DNA of 64,000 bases from Gloeobacter violaceus PCC 7421 (GTDB lineage: Bacteria; Cyanobacteriota; Cyanobacteriia; Gloeobacterales; Gloeobacteraceae): positions 4,278,001 through 4,342,000 of the forward strand of contig NC_005125.1 in assembly GCF_000011385.1 (NCBI RefSeq). Direction: 5' to 3'. Below the pieces are notes generated by a model. That model was not told the DNA's origin and searched no databases. It saw only the letters and a program-made list of their open reading frames with translations. Below, piece after piece: positions 9,232 through 17,271 of the stretch. The translations under genes were made by a program, and so were the position numbers. Each line of letters opens with the position of its first letter. The stretch's first letter is position 1.

Positions 9232-9570
9232 ATGGTCCGCTACAAACTTGCTGCCTTCGATCCGCGTTGTCACGAAGCATGGGTGTGGTGGGACGCTTCG
9301 CGACGCGGTTTTCGCGGCGAAGTTCATTGCAAAGGCACCGACGCCGATCCTCAGGACTCTTATGTTCTGCACGTTGGCGCCGATGCTTCCATTGCCACCG
9401 TTCAAGCCCTTGTCGAGGCGATGGGCAGCTACGCGAGCCTGGATATCGAACAAAAAGTGCAATTGCTTCAGGATAAAGCGGCGACTCCCTTGCCTCTGTC
9501 GCAGCGTGTCGATGCCTGGGTGCGGCGGTTCAAAAGCGTGGTGCGGATTTTGTGGCGAATGCGGCCGTGA
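9232..9570 (+). CDS. hypothetical protein, 112 aa
   Basis: I do not recognise this protein. It starts MVRYKLAAFDPRCHEAWVWW and has a mixed alpha/beta look with an Arg-rich, Trp-containing C-terminus (WVRRFKSVVRILWRMRP) that could contact membrane or nucleic acid. The ATG at 9232 is chosen because AGGGGA lies six bases upstream. A GTG at 9181 would place the inverted repeat inside the gene. An acidic protein gene follows 54 bp downstream on the same strand, so the basic/acidic pair may work together. Confidence 0.6.
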   Translation: MVRYKLAAFDPRCHEAWVWWDASRRGFRGEVHCKGTDADPQDSYVLHVGADASIATVQALVEAMGSYASLDIEQKVQLLQDKAATPLPLSQRVDAWVRRFKSVVRILWRMRP

Positions 9571-9624
9571 TCGATTTTCTAAACGTTCCCTAGCGGCAAA
9601 GGTCGATATTGAACTGGAGCGGCT

Positions 9625-10008
9625 GTGAGTAACTACGACCCCATCGATCCCGAACTGGAACTGTTCGATGATCCCGGACAGATGTACGAACAAGGCGATA
9701 CGAATTACGAAGGCGAAGGCGACTCGGTCGAGGGAGCGATGTACTCCGATGGCGACATGCTTTTGGCGGACGCTTCCAACCAGAACGGCGACGGCGCTTA
9801 CCTCACCGGCTCCGAAGAAGAGTACTGCCGGGAACAGACCGGCGGTGAACCTGAGGGTCTGGCCGAAACGGTGGGCGATCTCATCTACGATCTGCGCGAT
9901 GGCTTGTTTATGACCGACCAGCTCTCCAACACCCATGCCGAACATTACCAGGACGCAGCCAGGGACGACGCCTACGACTACTGCATCGAGCGAGAATCGA
10001 ACGATTGA
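9625..10008 (+). CDS. strongly acidic hypothetical protein, 127 aa
   Basis: Unrecognised protein with a very high Asp/Glu content throughout, few basic residues, and no signal peptide or membrane segment. The first half looks disordered (PELELFDDPGQMYEQGD). The second half may form helices (GLAETVGDLIYDLRDGLF). The GTG at 9625 is supported by GGAG seven bases upstream. It follows the basic-tailed gene at 9232 and precedes copy B of the dispersed repeat. Confidence 0.55.
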   Translation: MSNYDPIDPELELFDDPGQMYEQGDTNYEGEGDSVEGAMYSDGDMLLADASNQNGDGAYLTGSEEEYCREQTGGEPEGLAETVGDLIYDLRDGLFMTDQLSNTHAEHYQDAARDDAYDYCIERESND

Positions 10009-10076
10009 GTTCGCTTGTTCAATCTCGCGACCGACGGAGCAACTCGAAACACAATACGGTTGCAACGGTTTGCTTC

Positions 10077-10279
10077 TGGCAGTTGGCTTGGCACGAGGGT
10101 CTGTGGGGCGAGAGGTGGAACCCCCTTCGGGTTCCCCTCTCGCGCTCTCCTCCTCCCCGCGTCGAGGGGCTGCCGGCCCCCCGACACCCCCCGGACTTAG
10201 TGGCACCACTGAGAACGAGACTTTGTGGGTGGGATGGGCTTGTTCATCCAGTGCGTGCACGACGCGTGTCGACTGCGGC
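10077..10279 (+). repeat. dispersed ~205 bp repeat, copy B
   Basis: The second copy of the element seen inverted at 2574-2778. It contains the same hairpin GGAACCCCCTTCGGGTTCC, the same CCCCGCGTCGAGGGG block and the same CGACGCGTGTCGACTGCGG end. Differences are scattered substitutions and 1-3 base indels. It fills the gap between the acidic protein gene (ends 10008) and the Uma2 gene. No coding capacity is apparent. Confidence 0.85.
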
Positions 10280-10327
10280 ACAGATTTGGGTAAGTCGCGG
10301 TGCCGGAAAGGGCGATCGGCAGCTTTT

Positions 10328-10894
10328 TCAAGCGAACAGCGGGCCGACCGGGCAGGCGAAGTTTGCAAGCAGTGGGCTGGTGAGCGTATCGCCCACCAGA
10401 AACGTACCGGCCAGTTTTAGCATCGCCTTCTCCCGACGATACACCTCGACGCACCCAACTCGGCGATCGACCAGCCAATATTCCTGCACCCCGCGCAGCG
10501 AATAGAGCTTGAGCTTCAACTCCCGGTCGCGCCGCTCGTTGTCGGCCCCCGGTGAGAGGACTTCGACCACCAGTTCGGGGGGACCCACCAGGTGCCCCGC
10601 TTCGTCGAGCAATGCTTCTAATCGACTGGTGCTTGCCCAGACGACATCCGGAATGACGTTGTCCGCCTCGCTAAAGAGAATTCCCGGTGCGACCGCCGCC
10701 TGACCGAGGCCGGTGCGGTTGGACCAGACGTCCAGGGCTGCTCCGATGCGCAGGCAAACTTGCTGGTGCTTCCAGTGCGGCGCTCGCGTCACCAGCAACT
10801 CCCCTTCAACAATCTCATAGCGATTACCGTTGTCTGGCAGCAATTCCAGGTCCGCCGCCGTCCAGCGCACGCGCTCACCCGCCGCCTGCTGCAT
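10328..10894 (-). CDS. Uma2-family (DUF820) PD-(D/E)XK nuclease-like protein
   Basis: A compact 188-residue member of the Uma2 family, which is greatly expanded in cyanobacteria and has a restriction-endonuclease-like fold. Hallmarks are RYEIVEGELLV near the N-terminus, the acidic VIPDVVWAS, PPELVVEVLSPGADN (catalytic Asp/Glu strand), RDRELKLKLYSLRGVQEYWLVD, and the terminal VEVYR strand. The start is ATG 10894. Biological roles of Uma2 proteins are poorly defined; they often travel near mobile or repeat-rich DNA, and copy B of the repeat abuts this gene's 3' end. Confidence 0.9.
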   Translation of the reverse strand: MQQAAGERVRWTAADLELLPDNGNRYEIVEGELLVTRAPHWKHQQVCLRIGAALDVWSNRTGLGQAAVAPGILFSEADNVIPDVVWASTSRLEALLDEAGHLVGPPELVVEVLSPGADNERRDRELKLKLYSLRGVQEYWLVDRRVGCVEVYRREKAMLKLAGTFLVGDTLTSPLLANFACPVGPLFA

Positions 10895-11004
10895 ATTCTT
10901 CTTGCCCGGTCGTCGCCGCTATTCTAGCTGCCTGAGTCTGACAGTTTGGGTCGCCTCGATAGTAACAGATATGCAATAATCGGCAGCCCTATCGCATCGG
11001 CTTC

Positions 11005-13779
11005 CTAGTGTTTACCCTGAACACGGCGCGAATTGGCAAGGCCGATGTGTGCCAGACGAGTGTGCTGGTGGTTGAGGGGTAGTGAGGCTGTGCAAATTTT
11101 TAGTGCTCTCTCGTAAAATTCCTCGGACTCCACAGGGTTGCCCAGTGTTAGCAATAGATTTGCCAGACTCAGAAGCTCTTCAACAAGGGCTACATTATTA
11201 GGTCCGAACAGCCGTTGTTCCATGGCAAGCGCTTCGCGCAGGAGTGCCTCAGCCTGCTCAAGTTTATCAAGGCGCATTTTCAGTCCGCCCAGATTGTTGA
11301 GAGTCCTCGCAATGTCTGGATGATCCTGGTCCTCTCCATAAATAGCCTGGTGCAATCGTAGAGAGCGATTGTATAACTCTTCAGCTTCCGCAATTTCCCC
11401 TAGTTCCTCGCATGCCCAAGCGAGGTTGTGCATGTTTAACGCAACCTCAAAGTGTCCTGATCCAAGTATTTTCTTATTAAGATTCAAAGCACTTTCGAAC
11501 AGCTCCTTAGCTTCGGAAAAATGCGACTGCTTCATCATTAGCAAACCCAAGTTATTGGTTGCTTGGGCTACATCCGGGTGGCATGAACCAAATATTCTGA
11601 TCCGCATCGTAAGGGCTTTGCGGGTCAACCGTTCTGCCTCGGGGTAGTTGCCTCTACACTCGTGGAGCAAAGCCAAATTAATCATGCCAGTCGCTTTGTA
11701 CGAGTGCTCAGGACCTAGCTGCTCCTCAATGATTGCAAGGGAACGCAGCATCGTAGCTTCCGCCTCCTGGTAGTTTCCTAAGTTCATCAGAAGCTCGCCG
11801 AGGGTGTGCAGGATCGCAGCTGTCAAGAAATCTTTTGGATCCAATTCTGTTTTAGCAATTGACAGAGCTACACGCGCATGTGACTCTGCCTCAGCCGGGC
11901 GTCCCATCCGGTCAATTACCACTGCCAAATTGCTCAGGGTCTTGGCTGTCGCTGCATGATTTTTACCAAATACGTTTACATTGAGCGCACGCGAAAACAG
12001 CTTTTCAGCTTCTGAGAGCCATCCTTGTCTTAGGGATAACTCTCCCATAAAGCTAAAGCAATTAGCCGTCAATAAATGCTGATCACCTAACATATGAAGG
12101 GACATTTTTTGCGCCTTTTCAAGAGTACATTTAGCTTCGAAAAATTTAGCTTGTTTCAGGTAGCTATCGCCCAAATGGAGCAAGCTTGATATCAAAGGTT
12201 GAATGTTTAAATTTTCCAAATCTTCTAAAAATCGGACCGCATTCATGCTTATTTGTTCCGCTTCAGCATAACGGCTCATTGTGCCTAGGTAACGTTGCAT
12301 ATTGTCTAGTAGATTAAATGCTGAGTTATGGCGAAACTTCCAACGATCGATGTGTTTAGCTGCGATCTTTGCCTGACTGAGTAACCGTTCGCACTCATTC
12401 CATGCTGCCCTGGCTCTAGGATCTGGAAATACTTGCTCGATTGCCAGTACTGCTCGCTTTGCCCAAAAGCGTTTTTTATCGGCACTAAGGCTGTCGAGAA
12501 TTACTTCTTGCACCAATCTATGGATGCCAAGCAGTCTTTTCTTGACATCACGTGATAGCAATGAAAACCGCGTCACTTCTCGAAACACATTGTTGAAAGT
12601 AACAGGGCCTTCCAAAGAAATTCGCAACGGCTCCTCCCACACTGTGGGATTGGCTGTAAATATTTCTTCAGGAATAGCGTCCGGTGACAAGAATGCACAC
12701 GCGCGAACCAACTGTGCCGCTGCCGGATTTTGCAACTCGATCTGCTTTACTGCGAGATTGAAAGTCACCGTTACCGAAGTATGATCGGGTGCCAGATCCC
12801 CACGTCTTTTCCGTAACTGGTCTCCCGCCTGTCGATAGCGTTGCAGGTACTCAGCTAAGCTTGATGGCACTTCCTCAATGTACGCTCCAGCTTGATCTAG
12901 AGCCAGCGGCAAACCGTCCATCTCGCGGTCGATCTGCTTTGCTAGCTCGCGTTCCTCTAAAGCAGCGTCATCTAGATTTGCACCCTGACAGAGAAGCTTT
13001 GCACGGCACAGTAGCAACAGCGCACCGTCTCCATCTTCGGGCTTGAATTTCTCGACCTTAATACACTGTAGCTGTCCAGTGGCAGAATCCCTGGTGGTGA
13101 AGAGTATGCGCCCCTGGTGGGCACCAGGCAAATGCTTCTGGACCATTGACAAGTTGTCGGCGTTGTCCGCTACAAGCAACCACCCATCGTTCTGCTCCAA
13201 CCATCTTTTCACTGCTTTGACGATCTGGGATTGGTCGTCCTGTCGGAGCGTGGGAAGATTTAGCAAAGTGGCAATTTCGACGAAGCTAGCCATCAGCTCT
13301 GAATCGGTCTCCGCCTTCACCCAGAACACATGTTGGTACTCATCGCGGCAAAGATAGGTATACTCAATAGCCAACTGAGTCTTGCCAACCCCGGGCATGC
13401 CGCTAAGGGCAGCTTTCCCTGCTTTTTGTAGGATTTCGTGCAATTTGTTGAGCTGTGCATCGCGTCCGGTGAAAAAGGGGTTCCGTCCGTGTGGCACATT
13501 CCAGAGCTTCTCCGGGTAAACACTCGTTTGCCCCTGAGAGGCCCATGGAGATCCCATCTCCAATGCTCTGATTACCTGCCCCAGACCACAGCCGTCAGTA
13601 CCTTTAGCCCACTCCATCAAAGCGAATACGCGATCAGACTGGGGTGCAGACGGGGGTGGCAACAGCCCCGGCGGCGGGGAAAGGGCAAAAACTAGTTCAT
13701 TGAAGGCCGCCAATGGCAAAGCATTCATCCGGCGCACCAGGTTCAGGCGTTCTTCGAAGGGGGAGGCGGGCGGCACCAT
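11005..13779 (-). CDS. STAND NTPase: EAD + NB-ARC + TPR repeats
   Basis: Predicted signalling NTPase with the architecture of plant and bacterial immune receptors, 924 residues from ATG 13779. The N-terminus carries an effector-associated domain (EAD): RLNLVRRMNALPLAAFNELV through GCGLGQVIRALE. NB-ARC follows, with Walker A GMPGVGKT, Walker B WLLVADNADN, a TTRD sensor motif and GLPLALDQAG. The C-terminal half is kinesin-light-chain-type TPR repeats with the NNLGxLxxxxxxxxEA pattern, the likely ligand sensor. In this class, ligand binding drives oligomerisation and recruits an effector by EAD-EAD contact. The same EAD occurs in proteins at 15277 and 15787. The coding sequence looks visibly AT-richer than its neighbours, suggesting acquisition. 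A TTG at 13830 would add 17 residues. Confidence 0.9.
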   Translation of the reverse strand: MVPPASPFEERLNLVRRMNALPLAAFNELVFALSPPPGLLPPPSAPQSDRVFALMEWAKGTDGCGLGQVIRALEMGSPWASQGQTSVYPEKLWNVPHGRNPFFTGRDAQLNKLHEILQKAGKAALSGMPGVGKTQLAIEYTYLCRDEYQHVFWVKAETDSELMASFVEIATLLNLPTLRQDDQSQIVKAVKRWLEQNDGWLLVADNADNLSMVQKHLPGAHQGRILFTTRDSATGQLQCIKVEKFKPEDGDGALLLLCRAKLLCQGANLDDAALEERELAKQIDREMDGLPLALDQAGAYIEEVPSSLAEYLQRYRQAGDQLRKRRGDLAPDHTSVTVTFNLAVKQIELQNPAAAQLVRACAFLSPDAIPEEIFTANPTVWEEPLRISLEGPVTFNNVFREVTRFSLLSRDVKKRLLGIHRLVQEVILDSLSADKKRFWAKRAVLAIEQVFPDPRARAAWNECERLLSQAKIAAKHIDRWKFRHNSAFNLLDNMQRYLGTMSRYAEAEQISMNAVRFLEDLENLNIQPLISSLLHLGDSYLKQAKFFEAKCTLEKAQKMSLHMLGDQHLLTANCFSFMGELSLRQGWLSEAEKLFSRALNVNVFGKNHAATAKTLSNLAVVIDRMGRPAEAESHARVALSIAKTELDPKDFLTAAILHTLGELLMNLGNYQEAEATMLRSLAIIEEQLGPEHSYKATGMINLALLHECRGNYPEAERLTRKALTMRIRIFGSCHPDVAQATNNLGLLMMKQSHFSEAKELFESALNLNKKILGSGHFEVALNMHNLAWACEELGEIAEAEELYNRSLRLHQAIYGEDQDHPDIARTLNNLGGLKMRLDKLEQAEALLREALAMEQRLFGPNNVALVEELLSLANLLLTLGNPVESEEFYERALKICTASLPLNHQHTRLAHIGLANSRRVQGKH

Positions 13780-13883
13780 TCGGGACTTTGATTTTCTGTG
13801 TGCTTTTGTCCAATACAGTCTATCCTGCAACGTTCCTTGGCAGGCTCCAGGCTATACTCGTGGAACACCGCTCTGTGGCATCC

Positions 13884-15245
13884 ATGCACGATCAATCCGC
13901 TGCGAGCGAAGCAACTTTTGATCGCCCACTATCTGCCGAGAAGGCCCTACAGCTTCTGGCCCAGGCTTCCCAGCGGGAACTGAGCGAGCCGCTGCAACTG
14001 GAAGCGGCGCGGCAGTTGGTCTTCGAGCTTGGGGACGAGGCGGCGCTTCTGGAACGAACCGGGGAGTTTGTCCGGGAGAAGGGAATCGGGTACGGGGAGT
14101 TTCTGGGCACGTTTTACGCGGCCCAGGGCCGGTATGCCGATGCGGAATATTGGATGCGCAAGACGCTCGGGTCGGTCTGGGCGGTCTCTAGAAGCGGCAA
14201 AAGCGACGCCATCGCACGCCACCTGAAGGATTTGGCGACGCTTTGCCAATACCAGGGCAAGTACGCCGAGGCGGAAGGGCTTTTTGCCCGGGCGCTCGAT
14301 GCCGCGCGGGAAAGCGGTTCCGAGGAGGCTACTGGGATCCTGGCCACTGCGCTCACGCAATTTGCCGATCTGCGTCGGAGTCAGGGCGATTTCGCCGCGG
14401 CGGAAGGGCTGTACTCCGAAGTTCTGCACGTGCTGAAGGGCTTGCCCGAGCGATTCGGCCAGCTTTCCCGCGCCACTGCTGGCCTTGCAAAGCTGCGCCT
14501 GGCCCAGGGCGATTACGGGCAGGCCGAGGACTTGTGCTTGGAATCGCTGCGGCAAAACGAACGTTTGTCCGGTGGGAAGAGCCCCGACTACCCAGCCAAC
14601 CTGACCAACCTCGCGGCGGTCTACCATGCCCAGGGCCGCCTTTGGGAAGCGGTGGAGATGTACCAACAGGCGCTTGCGGTACAACAAGATCTCTTGGGAG
14701 AGCATCACCCCGATACACTGACGACCCTCAACAATCTAGCAGTGCTTTACCGTGACCAAAACCGTCTTGAGGAAGCGCAAAACCTTTTTGAACGGGTCTT
14801 GAAAGAGCGAGAAAGGCTGTCCGGGTCGGAACATCCTGATGTCGCGATTGTTCTGAATAATCTGGCGCAACTGCGGTTGGCTCGCTCGGATCTTGCTGGG
14901 GCGGAGCGGTTGTATTTGCGGGCTCTTGAACTGTTTGTCAAGTTCTTGGGGCCTGATCACCCGAATGTTGCTACCGCCCTGAACAACTTGGCCGAACTGC
15001 AACGCCGTTCGGGTAACGACCAACAAGCCGAGGAATTGCTCAAACGGGCGTTGTCGCTCCGACAGTACGCCCTGGGAGAGAACCATCCGGATGTGGCAGG
15101 CACCCTGCACAACCTGTCGCTGCTGTACCGGGATCAAGGCAAAGCACAAGAAGCCGAATCGCTGCAACGGCAAGCAGCGCTCATAGACGAACGGACTGGC
15201 CAATCCGTGGGGCTTGCGCAGGACGTGGCCGAAGGCTGGGCCTAG
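13884..15245 (+). CDS. TPR (kinesin-light-chain type) repeat protein
   Basis: A soluble protein of 453 residues with no NTPase or EAD domain. After an Ala/Leu-rich helical N-terminus, TPR units run nearly to the end. The later ones are typical 42-residue KLC repeats, such as HPDTLTTLNNLAVLYRDQNR and HPNVATALNNLAELQRRSGN. The ATG at 13884 avoids overlap with the divergent STAND gene; longer in-frame starts would run antisense through it. A stand-alone EAD protein gene begins 31 bp downstream, so the pair is probably co-transcribed. The repeats resemble the TPR half of the neighbouring STAND NTPase, suggesting shared ligand sensing or direct contact. That role is inference. Confidence 0.85.
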   Translation: MHDQSAASEATFDRPLSAEKALQLLAQASQRELSEPLQLEAARQLVFELGDEAALLERTGEFVREKGIGYGEFLGTFYAAQGRYADAEYWMRKTLGSVWAVSRSGKSDAIARHLKDLATLCQYQGKYAEAEGLFARALDAARESGSEEATGILATALTQFADLRRSQGDFAAAEGLYSEVLHVLKGLPERFGQLSRATAGLAKLRLAQGDYGQAEDLCLESLRQNERLSGGKSPDYPANLTNLAAVYHAQGRLWEAVEMYQQALAVQQDLLGEHHPDTLTTLNNLAVLYRDQNRLEEAQNLFERVLKERERLSGSEHPDVAIVLNNLAQLRLARSDLAGAERLYLRALELFVKFLGPDHPNVATALNNLAELQRRSGNDQQAEELLKRALSLRQYALGENHPDVAGTLHNLSLLYRDQGKAQEAESLQRQAALIDERTGQSVGLAQDVAEGWA

Positions 15246-15276
15246 TGTCGAGCAACCCACCCCAGATACGACGTAG

Positions 15277-15690
15277 ATGACCGGCGGCCCCGAAGATCCC
15301 CGCTCCGTGCTCAAGCGTCGGATCGAACTGACCCTGTGGCTTATCGAGCAAGGGGTGATTGCCCCCGAGCGGGGCGACGAGCTTATCGTCAAACATATTC
15401 GGGAGTTTGCAGCGGAAGGAGCCGCGGCAAATCCCGTGGTCTACTCCTCCCCGCCCGCCGCAAGACCCCTTGCCTCTGTTACCCAACGGCTGCTGCTTTT
15501 CGAGAGGCTCAACCGCTTGCCGTACCAACAACTAAATATGCTTGCCTTCGTGCTGAAAGTTGCGCCCGGTATACTCCCACCGCAAAATGCACCGCACGGC
15601 GATAGGGTCTACCAGCTGCTGGTTTGGGCGGAAAGCGAAAGCGGATGCGGGTTACAGGCCGTGCTTGAGGTTCTGGAGCAACTCGGCTGA
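15277..15690 (+). CDS. stand-alone effector-associated-domain (EAD) protein
   Basis: A 137-residue protein with two parts. Residues 8-50 form an amphipathic helical segment (LKRRIELTLWLIEQGVIAPE) that I do not recognise. Residues 67-135 match the EAD of the STAND NTPase and of the hydrolase: RLLLFERLNRLPYQQLNMLA, then DRVYQLLVWAE and SGCGLQAVLEVLE. With no enzymatic domain it looks like an adaptor or competitor that binds EAD partners. It follows the TPR gene by 31 bp in the same direction and ends about 100 bp before the convergent hydrolase gene. Confidence 0.8.
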   Translation: MTGGPEDPRSVLKRRIELTLWLIEQGVIAPERGDELIVKHIREFAAEGAAANPVVYSSPPAARPLASVTQRLLLFERLNRLPYQQLNMLAFVLKVAPGILPPQNAPHGDRVYQLLVWAESESGCGLQAVLEVLEQLG

Positions 15691-15786
15691 TCCTCACCGG
15701 TGCCAGCCTCGGGCATTCCAGCAGAGCACCCTTTGCATAATGCCTCGGCCGATGCTCGCTTCAAATTCAGCCTTGTTCTGGAGGGG

Positions 15787-16914
15787 CTACGAAGGGTTTA
15801 GAATCGCCTCCAAAACTGCCCGCACTTGCGGCAACCCACACCCCCCCGGTCCCTCCGCCCACCCCAAAAGCGCCGAAACCCGGTCCCCTTGAGGGGCCGG
15901 CATCGGCGGCACCAGCCCGGCGGGGGGCTCAAGAGCAAACAGCAACATATTGAACTGCTGCGGCGGGATGCCGTTGAGCCTTCGGTTGAGCTCCAGGCGC
16001 TCCGCCTTGCCGGATTGCGGCCAGTTCATGGGTTCATTCTGCACACCGGGTGAGCGGCTGTCCGGAGAGACTCTTTCGGACCCGGCATCTGAGTCCCGAC
16101 TGACGGGTGTGGGGGAGACGGCTCCTGGCGTAAGCAGGCACAGACCGACAAACTCTTTGGTGCGTTTGTAAAGGGTGCTATCCCGGGTCGGCCTGCTGAT
16201 CGAGAGGTGATCGTCGTCCATAGGCACCGCTGTCACCCCGGTGATGCCCGGATCGGAACTGGCAGCATCCACCACCATCAGGTTGACCCATTGGCCAAAG
16301 AAGTTGCGCCCCGCCGGTGTCGGCTTGCGTTCGCAATAAACCTGCGTCTTGACGCTCAGCTGTACGACGTTGTTGCGATACCAGGTATTCAACTCCCGCA
16401 AGCGCGGCTCCTGGGTGCGCAACTCATCGACGCTCACACTGGGCAACAGGAATTTCAAATAAGCGACGAAGTCGGCCAGATTGGAACCTGAGTGCGGCGT
16501 CGACAGAAACACCACCCCCCGGGTGTTCTGCGCCAACAGTCGGCCCTCCGGCACGCTGCCGTCTGCGGCTTTTCTGAGCACCTCCTTGACCAGCAAGCCG
16601 CCCAGGCTGTGGGCGATGAATACCACCGGCCGATTCATGCCTACCCCACCAGTTTCCAGTGCCACCAACGCGTTGACTGCCCGGTCCGCCAAGGGCATAG
16701 TTGCTCCTTTCCAGGCGAAAGCATTGACCGGGTACCCTAGCGACCAGACCCCTACCCCATCGACATCTTCACCTATCCAGTTGGGCCAGAAGCGATCCGG
16801 CTGGTTCTCCGGTTGCCAGGTTTTGCGGGCGTCGCCGTTCAGGCCGTGGACAAAAACGACATCGCCCCGGCAGTCGGGATTGTCGGTGCCAAAGATGGGA
16901 ACTAGTTCACTCAC
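15787..16914 (-). CDS. alpha/beta-hydrolase (lipase-like) effector with C-terminal EAD
   Basis: Predicted serine hydrolase of the PGAP1/SERAC1/DUF676-like group, 375 residues. Visible features are the oxyanion loop VVFVHGLNGD (19-28), nucleophile S103 in FIAHSLGGLL and a candidate catalytic H236 in MDDDHLSISRP. After a Ser/Pro-rich linker, residues 303-370 are the same EAD found in the STAND NTPase (RLNGIPPQQFNMLLFAL through GCGLPQVRAVLE). In known conflict systems such hydrolases attack membrane lipids when the NTPase fires. The GTG start at 16914 has AAGGA nine bases upstream and lies inside the tail of a vapC remnant. A TTG start at 16998 would add a Trp-free basic extension and overlap vapB's stop, and is less likely. 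Confidence 0.85.
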   Translation of the reverse strand: MSELVPIFGTDNPDCRGDVVFVHGLNGDARKTWQPENQPDRFWPNWIGEDVDGVGVWSLGYPVNAFAWKGATMPLADRAVNALVALETGGVGMNRPVVFIAHSLGGLLVKEVLRKAADGSVPEGRLLAQNTRGVVFLSTPHSGSNLADFVAYLKFLLPSVSVDELRTQEPRLRELNTWYRNNVVQLSVKTQVYCERKPTPAGRNFFGQWVNLMVVDAASSDPGITGVTAVPMDDDHLSISRPTRDSTLYKRTKEFVGLCLLTPGAVSPTPVSRDSDAGSERVSPDSRSPGVQNEPMNWPQSGKAERLELNRRLNGIPPQQFNMLLFALEPPAGLVPPMPAPQGDRVSALLGWAEGPGGCGLPQVRAVLEAILNPS

Positions 16915-16991
16915 AAGGCACAGTCCTTGCCGCGTGGGTAATCGATCAACACGTCGGTATCGATCAACAGCTTTTCGGGCGAGGGAGCCAC
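16911..16991 (-). pseudogene. vapC: vapC PIN-toxin remnant (first 26 codons)
   Basis: Three bases after the vapB stop, a GTG opens a frame reading MAPSPEKLLIDTDVLIDYPR and then GKDCAL before TGA at 16911-16913. LLIDTDVLIDY is the classic first strand of VapC PIN ribonucleases, containing the first catalytic Asp. A full VapC has about 130 residues; the other acidic residues and the fold are missing. The sequence runs directly into the EAD hydrolase gene, whose GTG overlaps the stop. The toxin is therefore truncated and almost certainly inactive. Confidence 0.8.
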
Positions 16992-16994
16992 CGT

Positions 16995-17234
16995 TCAATC
17001 CTCAGGACGGTCGAATTCCCGGCGAAGCTCCCTAAGAACCGGCAGGTCGTCGCGATCTTTCCACATGCCCTGCGCTTGCTGGAGCAACTGTCGGCGATGT
17101 GCCGCAGAAAATCGGGCGATAAATTCGGCAAGGGCCTCGTGAAGTAGCTCTGCGGAAGTCTTTCCCGTCTGCTGAGCAATTCTATCTAAGGCTTCGTTTT
17201 CTTCGTGGGTAAGCGCAACGGATCCGCTCTCCAT
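16995..17234 (-). CDS. vapB: VapB-type ribbon-helix-helix antitoxin
   Basis: A 79-residue antitoxin. The N-terminal DNA-binding part (SVALTHEENEALDRIAQQTG) has RHH character. The C-terminal toxin-neutralising tail, including MWKDRDDLPVLRELRREFDR, is the typical VapB C-terminus. The start is ATG 17234. The cognate vapC has been reduced to a 26-codon stump immediately downstream, and the EAD hydrolase gene follows with no room for a separate promoter. VapB usually represses its own promoter, so it may now control the hydrolase; this is inference. Confidence 0.85.
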   Translation of the reverse strand: MESGSVALTHEENEALDRIAQQTGKTSAELLHEALAEFIARFSAAHRRQLLQQAQGMWKDRDDLPVLRELRREFDRPED

Positions 17235-17271
17235 GCTCGCTGTGTCCTCGCTACTTTTTACTGTAGCGCTA

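Noticed and set aside
13713-13883. N-terminal extension of the TPR gene, with a hydrophobic stretch resembling a signal peptide
   Set aside because: It overlaps the start of the divergent STAND gene, and the TPR protein's conserved part begins after ATG 13884.
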